Part shown: positions 50,771 to 58,333 of the stretch, in pieces
Layout of the letters: the number at the start of each line of letters is the position of its first letter
How positions within the stretch are numbered: position 1 is the stretch's first letter
NCBI GenBank assembly: GCA_964640955.1
Contig: CAZXJI010000002.1
Coordinates: 186,001-250,000, forward strand
From: CAXXOK01 sp964640955
GTDB lineage: Bacteria; Bacillota; Clostridia; Christensenellales; Aristaeellaceae
Reading direction: 5' to 3'
Length of the DNA: 64,000 nucleotides
Program-made: the position numbers and the translations under genes
The notes under the pieces: model-generated
Seen by the model: the letters and a program-made list of their open reading frames with translations, nothing else
Told to the model about the DNA's origin: nothing
Databases searched by the model: none

Positions 50771-52458
50771 AAAAGATCGGCAGAAGGTTCTCGCTCAAGC
50801 TGCTGCGCAACCAGCTCATTCTCTGGTTCGCGGCCGTGGTCATCCTGCTGATGGGGGTCGTTGCGTCCTTCTCGGAGTTTACACTGAAGCCCTACCTTTA
50901 CGATACGCACGTATCCCACCTCAAACAGAATACGAACCTGCTGATGCTCCAGCTCACCACCCTCAGGGAAAAGCTCCAGTCCTATTCCATCAACATCCTC
51001 GCGGACGGCACGGTGCAGGCCTTCCTGCTGGGCAGGCTGCCGCAGGAGCCCAACCTGTCCAACACCCTCCGGGAGCTGATGATGGGCTACACGGAGTACG
51101 ACGCGTCCATCCGGGCGCTGTACCTCGTGGATAACGAAGGCGGCATTTACGGCAATAACCTCACGCGCGCCGTATCGGCGTACGTCGGGCGCACGTTCGG
51201 GGACATCGTCGATTCCTCCGGCAGCGCGGTCTGGGCGAGCGACTTTTCGGAGGATACGGTGGTCATGTACCGCGTCATCCACGATACGACCAGCGACCTG
51301 ACGCGTACGATCGGCGCGCTGTACATGATGGTCGACCGCAGCGCGTTCACCGGGCTTCAGCAATTGTACCTCATGGCCTCGCAGGGCTCCCAGCTCGAAG
51401 GCGGTGGGAATCTGCTGCTGGGCGGGCCGCCGGAGAAGGACGAAGCCGCCGGGGACTTCATCACCTGTACGACCGAGCAAAACGGCTGGACGCTCACCAC
51501 CTGGATTCCCCGCTCCGTCGTGTACGAGCCTGCCGACGGCATCCTGAACCTGGTGTACCTCGGGCTGACGCTTACGCTGCTGATGGGCGTACTGCTGATC
51601 GTCTTTATCTCCGGAAGGCTTACCAAACCCCTCCGGGAGATTCGCCACGCCATGAAGCGCGTGGGCGAAGGCAACCTGGACGTGGTCGTTCCCGTGCGCC
51701 GCGACGACGAGATCGCCCATCTGGCCAAGACCTTCAACCGCATGATCAGCGACACGCGGGAGTCGATCCGCCAGAATGAGGAAAACCTGCGGCGTCAGCG
51801 CGCGCTGGAGCTCAGTACCCTGCAATACCAGATCAATCCCCACTTTCTGTACAATACGCTGGACAGCATCTACATGATTGCGCGCAAGAGCGCCAACGAG
51901 GATATCGCCTCCCTGGTCGTGAGCCTTTCGACGCTGTTCCGGCTCAGCCTCGCCCACGGGCAGGACTTTGTGACGCTCGACCATGAGGTAAAATACGTAA
52001 CCTGCTATCTGGACATCCAGCGCATACGCTTCCCCAACCGGTTCCGCCTGTCCCTGGACGTGGCGCCGGAACTGATGCGGCGGCGCGTGCTCAAGTTTCT
52101 GCTTCAGCCGCTGGTGGAAAACTGCGTGAACCACGGCCTGAACAACGGAGGCGACGACGGCCGGATCGAGGTGGGCGCCGTGCGCGAGGGCGACGATCTG
52201 GTGCTGCGCGTGAGCGACAACGGCATCGGCATGACGGAGCAGGCGCTGGAAAAGCTGCGGGCTTTCATCGACCGCCCCGATATCGAGGAAAACGCCGATC
52301 CTTTCGCGGGCGGCGTGGGATTGCGCAACGTGCACCAGCGCATGCGGCTGTATTACGGGCGGGGGCTGCAGATCGAGAGCCAATGGGAAGAGGGCACGAG
52401 CGTCACCCTGCGCATCCCCTTTGAAAAGACGCAACCTGAAAACGAGGTGATTACATGA
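50767..52458 (+). CDS. Sensor histidine kinase, LytS/YesM type
   Basis: Partner kinase, 563 aa. Helix 1 is at about 18-40, the extracellular sensor is about 215 residues, helix 2 is near 258-285, and HAMP follows (LTKPLREIRHAMKRVGEGNL, VARRDDEIAHLAKTFN-like). The phosphoacceptor His is in QINPHFLYNTLDS (near 358). ATPase boxes are LVENCVNHGL and SDNGIGM. Its stop overlaps the GH127 ATG (ATGA), tying signalling and catabolic genes into one transcript. Confidence 0.94.
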   Translation: MKKIGRRFSLKLLRNQLILWFAAVVILLMGVVASFSEFTLKPYLYDTHVSHLKQNTNLLMLQLTTLREKLQSYSINILADGTVQAFLLGRLPQEPNLSNTLRELMMGYTEYDASIRALYLVDNEGGIYGNNLTRAVSAYVGRTFGDIVDSSGSAVWASDFSEDTVVMYRVIHDTTSDLTRTIGALYMMVDRSAFTGLQQLYLMASQGSQLEGGGNLLLGGPPEKDEAAGDFITCTTEQNGWTLTTWIPRSVVYEPADGILNLVYLGLTLTLLMGVLLIVFISGRLTKPLREIRHAMKRVGEGNLDVVVPVRRDDEIAHLAKTFNRMISDTRESIRQNEENLRRQRALELSTLQYQINPHFLYNTLDSIYMIARKSANEDIASLVVSLSTLFRLSLAHGQDFVTLDHEVKYVTCYLDIQRIRFPNRFRLSLDVAPELMRRRVLKFLLQPLVENCVNHGLNNGGDDGRIEVGAVREGDDLVLRVSDNGIGMTEQALEKLRAFIDRPDIEENADPFAGGVGLRNVHQRMRLYYGRGLQIESQWEEGTSVTLRIPFEKTQPENEVIT

Positions 52459-54356
52459 ACCGCTTTCCGGACGCGGGCCGGGTGACGATCGACGGCGGGT
52501 TTCTGGCCCATTACATGAAGATCGTCGCCGACCGCGCGCTGCCCTATCAATGGCGGGTGCTAAGCGGCGAGACGGCTCCCAACCCGACCGTGCGCAATTT
52601 TCGCATCGCCGCCGGCGAGGAAAAAGGCGAGTTCGAGGGCGTTCCTTACCAGGATACGGACCTGGCCAAGTGGCTGGACGCCGTCGGCTGTGCTTTGGCC
52701 AACGGAAAACAGCCGGCGCTGGAAGCGCTGGCCGACGCCGTGATCGATACGGTCGCCCGCGCGCAGGACGCGGACGGCTATCTGGATACGTACTACCAGC
52801 TCACCTGCCCCGACCGGAAATGGACCGATCCCGCCTCCCATGAGCTGTACTGCTTCGGGCACATGATCGAGGCGGGCGTATCCTACAGCGAAGGAACGGG
52901 GAAACGCACGCTGCTGAACGTGGCCTGCCGGCTGGCCGACCATGTGGCGCGCGTGTTCGGCCCGGGGGAAGGGCAGCTGCACGGGTACCGGGGGCACGAA
53001 ATCATCGAAATGGCGCTGGTGAGGCTGGGCGAGCACACCGGGGAGGAGCGTTACCTGCGGCTGGCGGCGTGGTTCGTCCGCGCCCGCCGGGATACGCCCG
53101 AGGCCTTCTACCGCGACGACCGCAAGGACGGCAATCCGCTGGACTACGGCTGCTGGGGCTGGGGAGACCCGGAAAGGGAGCTGTCCAGCTACGCGTCGGT
53201 GACCGGGCACGCGGTGCGGGCGATGTACCTGTACTGCGGCATGGCGGACGTGGCGCGGCTGACGGACGACCGGGAGATGCTTGCGCACTGCGACGGCCTT
53301 TTTGACGAGGTGACCCGGCGGCAGATGTACATCACCGGCGGCATCGGAGCTACGGCGGTGCTGGAGGCGTTCACCTACCCCTACGATCTTCCCAACGATA
53401 CCCTGTACGCCGAAACCTGCGCCTCCGTCGGGCTGTGTTTTTTCGCGCGGCGCATGGCGCAGGCGCGGATGGACGGCCGTTACGCCGACGTGGTGGAACG
53501 GTGCCTGTACAACATTCTGCCCGCGGCGATATCGCAGGACGGCGAGCATTACTTCTACGTGAATCCCCTGCAGGTCAACGCCGAAGCGTGCCGGAGGAAC
53601 CCGCTGAAAACGCACGTGAAGCCGGTGCGGCAGCCCTGGTTTGAGTGCGCCTGCTGCCCGCCCAACCTGGCGCGCCTCCTGTCGTCGCTGCCCCGGTACC
53701 TGTACGCCTGCTCCGGCGACGGCGTAACGGTGGAGCAGTACGCGCCCGGCAGCGCCCGTTTCGATCTGCCGGGGGGCCGCGTGACCCTGCGCCAGAAAAC
53801 GGAATACCCTTTCGACGGCAGCATCCGCGTTACGGTGCGGCAGGATAAGGCGTTCGACATGGCGCTGTTCCTGCGCATCCCCGCCTGGTGCGACCGGTGG
53901 ACGCTGTGCGACGGTCGGAACGAGGCGGTGAACGCCGCCCCCCGCAACGGATACGTGCGGCTTGCGGTCCGCGGCGATTGCGTATATACCCTGACGCTTG
54001 CGATGGAGCCGCGGCTGATGCAGGCGAACCGACGCGTGCGCGAGGACGCGGGCATGGCGGCGTTGCAGCGGGGGCCGGTCGTGTACTGCGTGGAGCAGGC
54101 GGACAACGGGGACTGCCTTGAGCAGCTTTCGGTCCGGTTCGGCACGCCGGTTCGCGTAGAGCCACGCCGCGACGTGGCGGGCTTCGGGACGTACCCCGCG
54201 CTGCGCCTGTCCGGAGCGGCCGACGCCCCCGCGCCGCACGCGGCGCTGTACTTTCCCGCCGAGCCCCGGCGGGATACGGAGATCGTCGCCGTGCCCTATT
54301 GCCTGTGGGGGGAACGCACGGCCGGCGAAATGCTGGTGTGGCTCCGGCGAACCTGA
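52455..54356 (+). CDS. GH127 beta-L-arabinofuranosidase-type glycosidase
   Basis: Predicted retaining beta-L-arabinofuranosidase, 633 aa, near the family's usual 650. The (alpha/alpha)6 barrel has GHMIEAGVSYSEGTGKRTLL, TGHAVRAMYLYCG and YITGGIGA. The zinc/catalytic residues of GH127 (Glu-x-Cys and Cys-Cys) are present as YAETCAS (near 320) and ECACCPPN (near 400). C-terminal beta domains follow. No signal peptide, so it acts on imported arabinosides. It overlaps the kinase stop by 4 nt and is followed by a GH43. Confidence 0.95.
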   Translation: MNRFPDAGRVTIDGGFLAHYMKIVADRALPYQWRVLSGETAPNPTVRNFRIAAGEEKGEFEGVPYQDTDLAKWLDAVGCALANGKQPALEALADAVIDTVARAQDADGYLDTYYQLTCPDRKWTDPASHELYCFGHMIEAGVSYSEGTGKRTLLNVACRLADHVARVFGPGEGQLHGYRGHEIIEMALVRLGEHTGEERYLRLAAWFVRARRDTPEAFYRDDRKDGNPLDYGCWGWGDPERELSSYASVTGHAVRAMYLYCGMADVARLTDDREMLAHCDGLFDEVTRRQMYITGGIGATAVLEAFTYPYDLPNDTLYAETCASVGLCFFARRMAQARMDGRYADVVERCLYNILPAAISQDGEHYFYVNPLQVNAEACRRNPLKTHVKPVRQPWFECACCPPNLARLLSSLPRYLYACSGDGVTVEQYAPGSARFDLPGGRVTLRQKTEYPFDGSIRVTVRQDKAFDMALFLRIPAWCDRWTLCDGRNEAVNAAPRNGYVRLAVRGDCVYTLTLAMEPRLMQANRRVREDAGMAALQRGPVVYCVEQADNGDCLEQLSVRFGTPVRVEPRRDVAGFGTYPALRLSGAADAPAPHAALYFPAEPRRDTEIVAVPYCLWGERTAGEMLVWLRRT

Positions 54357-54392
54357 ATGCGCCGGGATGTGTGAAACGGAGGAGAACTGCAC

Positions 54393-55313
54393 ATGGATCA
54401 GCCTTTGATTTTTAACCGCGCGGACCCGCAGATAACCCGGTACGAAGGCTACTATTACTTCACGGCATCGGTGCCCGCGTTTGATCGCATCGAACTGCGG
54501 CGCGCCCCCACCCTCGAGGCGCTGGCGCAGGCGGAACCGCGCGCGGTCTGGCAAAAGCACGACGCGGGGCCGATGAGCAGCTACATCTGGGCGCCCGAGC
54601 TCCACCGCATCGATCAAGGCTGGTACCTGTACTTCGCCGCGACGGGAGCCGAGCCGGACGAGAGGGGCGTATTCGACCACCGCATCTACGCGCTGGGCTG
54701 CGACGCCGAAAACCCGCTGGAGGGCGCGTTCCGGGAGCTGGGGCAGGTCGACACGGGCATGGAAAGCTTTTGTCTGGACGCGACCACCTTCGTGTGCCGC
54801 GGCCAGCGGTATTTCGTCTGGGCGCAACGGGATTACGCCATCGCGGGGAACAGCAACCTGTACATCGCGCGCATGCTGTCGCCCACCCGGCTCCTGCTGC
54901 CGGCGGCCCTGCTTTCCCGGCCGGAGTATGCCTGGGAATGCCGGGGCTTCCGGGTCAACGAAGGCCCGTCCGTCCTGATCCGCGGCGGGAAGGTATACCT
55001 TACCTACTCCGGCAGCGCGACGGACGAGCGCTACGCCGTGGGTTTGCTGACCGCCGACGAGGACAGCGATCTGCTGTCCCCGGCAAGCTGGGTCAAAAGC
55101 CCGGAACCCGTTTTTCGAACCGAACCGGAAAACGGCATCTTCGGCCCGGGCCACAACAGCTTTACCACGGACGCGGAGGGAAACGATCTGATCGTGTTCC
55201 ACGCGCGGCCGTATCCGGGTTTCCACGGCACGCCGCTGAGCGATCCCAACCGGCACACCTATCTTCGGCCGGTGACCTTCGAAGGCGGCCGTTTCGGCGT
55301 TTCTGCCCGGTGA
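54393..55313 (+). CDS. GH43 glycosidase (arabinosidase-type)
   Basis: Five-bladed beta-propeller inverting glycosidase, 306 aa, single domain. The catalytic triad is visible: base Asp in NRADPQIT (D11), pKa-modulating Asp in SFCLDATTF (near 128) and acid Glu in VNEGPSV (near 190). WAPELHRIDQGWYLYFAA is the blade-2 signature. No signal peptide. GGAGGA precedes the ATG. Last gene of the arabino-oligosaccharide operon; alpha-L-arabinofuranosidase is the most likely activity, with beta-xylosidase as alternative. Confidence 0.92.
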   Translation: MDQPLIFNRADPQITRYEGYYYFTASVPAFDRIELRRAPTLEALAQAEPRAVWQKHDAGPMSSYIWAPELHRIDQGWYLYFAATGAEPDERGVFDHRIYALGCDAENPLEGAFRELGQVDTGMESFCLDATTFVCRGQRYFVWAQRDYAIAGNSNLYIARMLSPTRLLLPAALLSRPEYAWECRGFRVNEGPSVLIRGGKVYLTYSGSATDERYAVGLLTADEDSDLLSPASWVKSPEPVFRTEPENGIFGPGHNSFTTDAEGNDLIVFHARPYPGFHGTPLSDPNRHTYLRPVTFEGGRFGVSAR

Positions 55314-55349
55314 TCCCTTTCGCCCGGGCGGCTTATCGTCATGTTTTTC

Positions 55350-55371
55350 AGGGCGCTTTGCGCTCTTTTTT
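55350..55371 (+). terminator. Terminator of the arabino-oligosaccharide operon
   Basis: A 7-bp stem (55350-55356 with 55360-55366, one G-T pair), a TTT loop and a five-T tail. Confidence 0.75.
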
Positions 55372-55403
55372 CTTTGCCAATTCCAGTTCGGTAAACCCGA
55401 ACC

Positions 55404-55433
55404 TTGACGCTGGCGGGTTTTACATCGTATAGT
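55404..55433 (+). promoter_or_regulatory. Promoter of the unknown membrane protein gene
   Basis: TTGACG, an 18-nt spacer and TATAGT; strong sigma-A type. The same boxes with the same spacing occur before the C69 gene at 58172-58201. Confidence 0.7.
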
Positions 55434-55503
55434 TGAGAAAACAAACCAATCAGCACCCGCCCGACGACGTACTCACCTACACCGACGCAGGGAGGGAGAG
55501 CCT

Positions 55504-56283
55504 TTGAAGGAGTATTGGTCGAAATTCCTGGAAAACGGTATCATCCTGGCCTTTTTGACGGGTATCGCGTACTACCTTACCTATTTGTACCTGGACGGTT
55601 CGCTTGCCGCTTATGCGCTGCCGGACGAGCTGATCGAAATCGACGCGCCCGATATCATCGCAACGCTGGTCGGGCTGATCTACAAATTCTGGCAGGTGCT
55701 GATGATCCCCGCGTTCGGACTGCTGGCCGAGAAAATGCTTAAGGACACCGAACTGATACGGCTTTGGCGCTTCTCCGTCATCATGATCACCGCGGTCGTG
55801 TTTTCCGTGCTGCTGCTCAACCGCTTCGAGGCGCAAAACTGGATCCTCCTGGGCATCATGCTTTTTGAGTGGGCCGAAGCGCTGCTCAAAACGCTGGCGC
55901 ACGGCAAAGGGCAAAGCGGGCTGCGCGCGAAGTGGAAAAGTTACCGCCAGAGGAACGGCGCGCCCGGGAAGATCAACGAGCGCATGGCGCTTGGCATCGG
56001 CTACCTGGCCGTGGCCATCGCCGTGATGTACGTATTGTCCGGCGCGGTGATGGAGCATGCCGCCACCACGCAACTGAACCGGGAGGATTTCTTCATCGCC
56101 CGGGATTACGACGATCAGGTGGTGGTGTACGAAAACGAAAAGTGCTACGTACTGATGGCCAGGGACGGCCATTCGCTGCTCAACGCCTATGAGATTGTCC
56201 GTTACGACCACATCGGCAAGCTGGATTATGTCCATACGGGGGTGCTCAGCCTGCCGAGCGATTACTCGATTGTCGACTGGTAG
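55504..56283 (+). CDS. Membrane protein of unknown function
   Basis: I do not recognise this family. It is 259 aa, starting at TTG (GGAGGGAG upstream). Four hydrophobic segments are at about 9-30, 48-72, 86-102 and 157-180, with a basic loop (RAKWKSYRQRNG) between the third and fourth, and a C-terminal domain of about 75 residues after the last helix (DDQVVVYENEKCYVLMARDGH) that looks like a short beta-sheet fold. Single-gene unit with its own promoter and a following hairpin; its neighbours on both sides are unrelated. Topology with a sensory or small-ligand tail domain is only suggested by shape. Confidence 0.75.
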   Translation: MKEYWSKFLENGIILAFLTGIAYYLTYLYLDGSLAAYALPDELIEIDAPDIIATLVGLIYKFWQVLMIPAFGLLAEKMLKDTELIRLWRFSVIMITAVVFSVLLLNRFEAQNWILLGIMLFEWAEALLKTLAHGKGQSGLRAKWKSYRQRNGAPGKINERMALGIGYLAVAIAVMYVLSGAVMEHAATTQLNREDFFIARDYDDQVVVYENEKCYVLMARDGHSLLNAYEIVRYDHIGKLDYVHTGVLSLPSDYSIVDW

Positions 56284-56313
56284 CCGGGAACCGGCGGGTT
56301 CCCAAAAGCAGGT

Positions 56314-56350
56314 TTTTACCCCGGCGGCCGCAACGGCCACCGGGGTAAAA
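56314..56350. terminator. Hairpin after the membrane protein gene
   Basis: An 11-bp outer stem (56314-56324 with 56340-56350), one mismatch, a 4-bp inner stem and a 5-nt loop. The outer ends are A/T runs, so it can serve convergent transcripts. Confidence 0.65.
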
Positions 56351-56386
56351 TGCACGGTAGGGGCATGCGGCCCGTTTATTTGCGCG

Positions 56387-56560
56387 TCAGGGTTCCGCAT
56401 AGGCGCGGCCCGGTCCCGGCGGCGTTGCGACGGAGTTGAAGAATTTCGATTGGATCCGCATCCCATCCTTCCGGACGATATTGGAGCTTTCGTCGATGAC
56501 CCGTACGCCCTGCGGGACGGCGTCCGCGGGGGACACCACGACCGAGGCGATGGGCCGCAT
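56387..56560 (-). CDS. Possible small ORF or 3' remnant, unrecognised
   Basis: 57 codons with high third-position GC, reading MRPIASVVVSPADAVPQG then VIDESSNIVRKDGMRIQSK. The frame is continuous with the C69 gene after its TAG stop, 36 nt of which separate stop and ATG. There is no ribosome site. It could be a remnant of a longer gene, a readthrough tail, or chance in GC-rich DNA. Confidence 0.2.
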   Translation of the reverse strand: MRPIASVVVSPADAVPQGVRVIDESSNIVRKDGMRIQSKFFNSVATPPGPGRAYAEP

Positions 56561-56596
56561 ATCAGGCGGCCGCGCGGCGCAGGGTTCACGGTTTCC

Positions 56597-58048
56597 CTAA
56601 TTCTTGCTCGGGTCGTCGTGCATCGCGGACGCGCCCATGCCCTCGATGTTCCATTGGATCACCTTGGGAATGACGGCGTTGGTCAGGTCCCTGGCGTCGC
56701 TCAGCGCGCGCTGGGCGATATCCGCAAACAGCTGCGCCGCCACGTCGCCGTCGTAACCGGAGTTGATGTAGGTTTCATCCATCGCGGGCATGTTGGCGAT
56801 CAACTCCTCCTCCATCGCCCGCCAGTGCATGCGGATGGGGTAGCCCCAGTCGGTACGGTCCAGCGAGCCCAGGGTATCCAGCCAGCGGTAGACGGAATAT
56901 GCGCTGTTCTCGTCGTAGGTGCCGCAATCGTAGGTATACGCCGCGGGGGTGGACGTCAGATTGCCGTACATCGGCAAGAACACGCTGAACTCGGAGTTGG
57001 CCAGTGCCACCCAGTACACGATGGGCAGGTCCGGCCGGTACCAGAACAGGTGCACCGTAAAAGCGCGGTTGATGCCGATGGGGCGCCACTCGGCGTGCTC
57101 GTTCACGTTATAGCTCGTATCCTCAAAACGGTAACGGGTCAGTTCCATCACGTCCTGCAGTTCGATGGGCCGATCGGGCGTAAAGAACAGGTCGTAGGTG
57201 TGGTTTACGTCGTACGTTTGCTCCTGCGAGGGGGCAAAGTACCGCTGCCCGGCCCAGACGCGAATCTGGCTGTAATCCCGGTGCGCTGCGCCGTAGGTCA
57301 GCGCCGCGTGGGGCTCGCCGTTCACCTCGCTTAGGAAACCGTTATCCTCGGCCAACTGCCAGAAATCCGGCGAGGCGAGCACATTGTCGGCGTCGCCGAT
57401 ATCCACGCAGCCGATCATCGCGTCGTTGGCGATGACGGCCGCTTTGTCGTCCGGCACTTTTACGGCCAGCCAGTGGTGCCCGGAGTAGATTTCAATGTAC
57501 CAGGCTTCCGTATCATCGGCGATGACGACGCCGTTGCCCTCCGCGCTGCCGTATTCGGTGACGATGGAGCCCAGGCGAACGATGCCCTCGCGCGCCGTTT
57601 TCACATAGGGGATCACCACCGTGGGGATGGATTCCTCCGCCACGCCGTTGGGCACGTAGGGGTCGTACTTGAGCACGTTCTCGCCGCCGTAGATGCTTTC
57701 CGTGGCGGTGATGGAGACGCCGTACTCGTTGAGCGCGCTCTCTGCCCAGACGCCGACCTCCATGGCGGGCGCGGCGGGCGTCATCACATACTGGCAGCTT
57801 TCGGCGGGCAGCTCGATGGTAAAGCCGTTATATTTGCTTACGAACGGACAGGGTTCGTCCAGCGTCTGCGCTGGCACGGTCACGATCTGCGTCGTTTCGA
57901 ACGCCTCGCCGTCGGCGGTGCGCCCGAAGATCAGCGAGCCGTCGGCACTCGCCTCCCGGCCGACGATGATCGTGGTGCACGCACCGGCGGCCGAAGGCAC
58001 CGCCAGCAGTAAGACCAGCAGCAGGGAAACCACTATTTTAAGCATCAT
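56597..58048 (-). CDS. Exported C69 family dipeptidase (PepD-type)
   Basis: Ntn-hydrolase-fold peptidase, 483 aa. Residues 1-23 form a signal sequence (VVSLLLVLLLAVPSAAGA) directly followed by the nucleophile Cys24 in CTTIIVGREASADGS, the family's mature N-terminus. Later landmarks are NEYGVSITATESI, REGIVRLGSIVTEYGSAEGNG, VIANDAMIG and LFWYRPDLPIVYWVAL. ATG 58048 or the adjacent 58045 could be used, with GAGAGGTG upstream. Predicted to act outside the membrane on short peptides. Single-gene unit with a strong promoter. Confidence 0.92.
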   Translation of the reverse strand: MMLKIVVSLLLVLLLAVPSAAGACTTIIVGREASADGSLIFGRTADGEAFETTQIVTVPAQTLDEPCPFVSKYNGFTIELPAESCQYVMTPAAPAMEVGVWAESALNEYGVSITATESIYGGENVLKYDPYVPNGVAEESIPTVVIPYVKTAREGIVRLGSIVTEYGSAEGNGVVIADDTEAWYIEIYSGHHWLAVKVPDDKAAVIANDAMIGCVDIGDADNVLASPDFWQLAEDNGFLSEVNGEPHAALTYGAAHRDYSQIRVWAGQRYFAPSQEQTYDVNHTYDLFFTPDRPIELQDVMELTRYRFEDTSYNVNEHAEWRPIGINRAFTVHLFWYRPDLPIVYWVALANSEFSVFLPMYGNLTSTPAAYTYDCGTYDENSAYSVYRWLDTLGSLDRTDWGYPIRMHWRAMEEELIANMPAMDETYINSGYDGDVAAQLFADIAQRALSDARDLTNAVIPKVIQWNIEGMGASAMHDDPSKN

Positions 58049-58171
58049 GGCGCACCTCTCTTTTTTTGTCGGGCATGAACGGCATGGAAAGCAGCGGAGC
58101 AGGCGGAAACGCGGCTCGGACAGCTGATGCGGTTGACGGGACGGTATGGAAACGGTTCAATGATTGGTTTC

Positions 58172-58201
58172 ACTATAACACAGCGCAAAAGTGGTCGTCA
58201 A
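58172..58201 (-). promoter_or_regulatory. Promoter of the C69 dipeptidase gene
   Basis: The minus strand has TTGACG, an 18-nt spacer and TATAGT. The predicted leader is about 115 nt. Confidence 0.7.
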
Positions 58202-58220
58202 GAACGGCCTCACGGGGAAA

Positions 58221-58273
58221 GCCAACGGCGAAAAAACCCGTTCCGCATAGGAACGGGTTTTTTCGCCGTTGGC
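58221..58273 (-). terminator. Long terminator hairpin after the DUF5054 gene
   Basis: A perfect 24-bp inverted repeat (58221-58244 with 58250-58273) with a 5-nt loop and an internal A6/T6 run. It lies 60 nt past the stop of the GH38-like gene and next to the C69 promoter. Confidence 0.85.
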
Positions 58274-58333
58274 TTGGGCGTTCGTTTCCGGCGTCTCCGG
58301 GCGCCCGGCGGCGCCGTTCGCCTCCCGCGGGTT

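Larger units (their letters stand above)
56284..56596. other. Convergent intergenic region
   Basis: 313 nt between the membrane-protein gene and the C69 gene. It holds one hairpin (56314-56350) and a possible 57-codon minus-strand frame (56387-56560); nothing else is evident. Confidence 0.5.
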
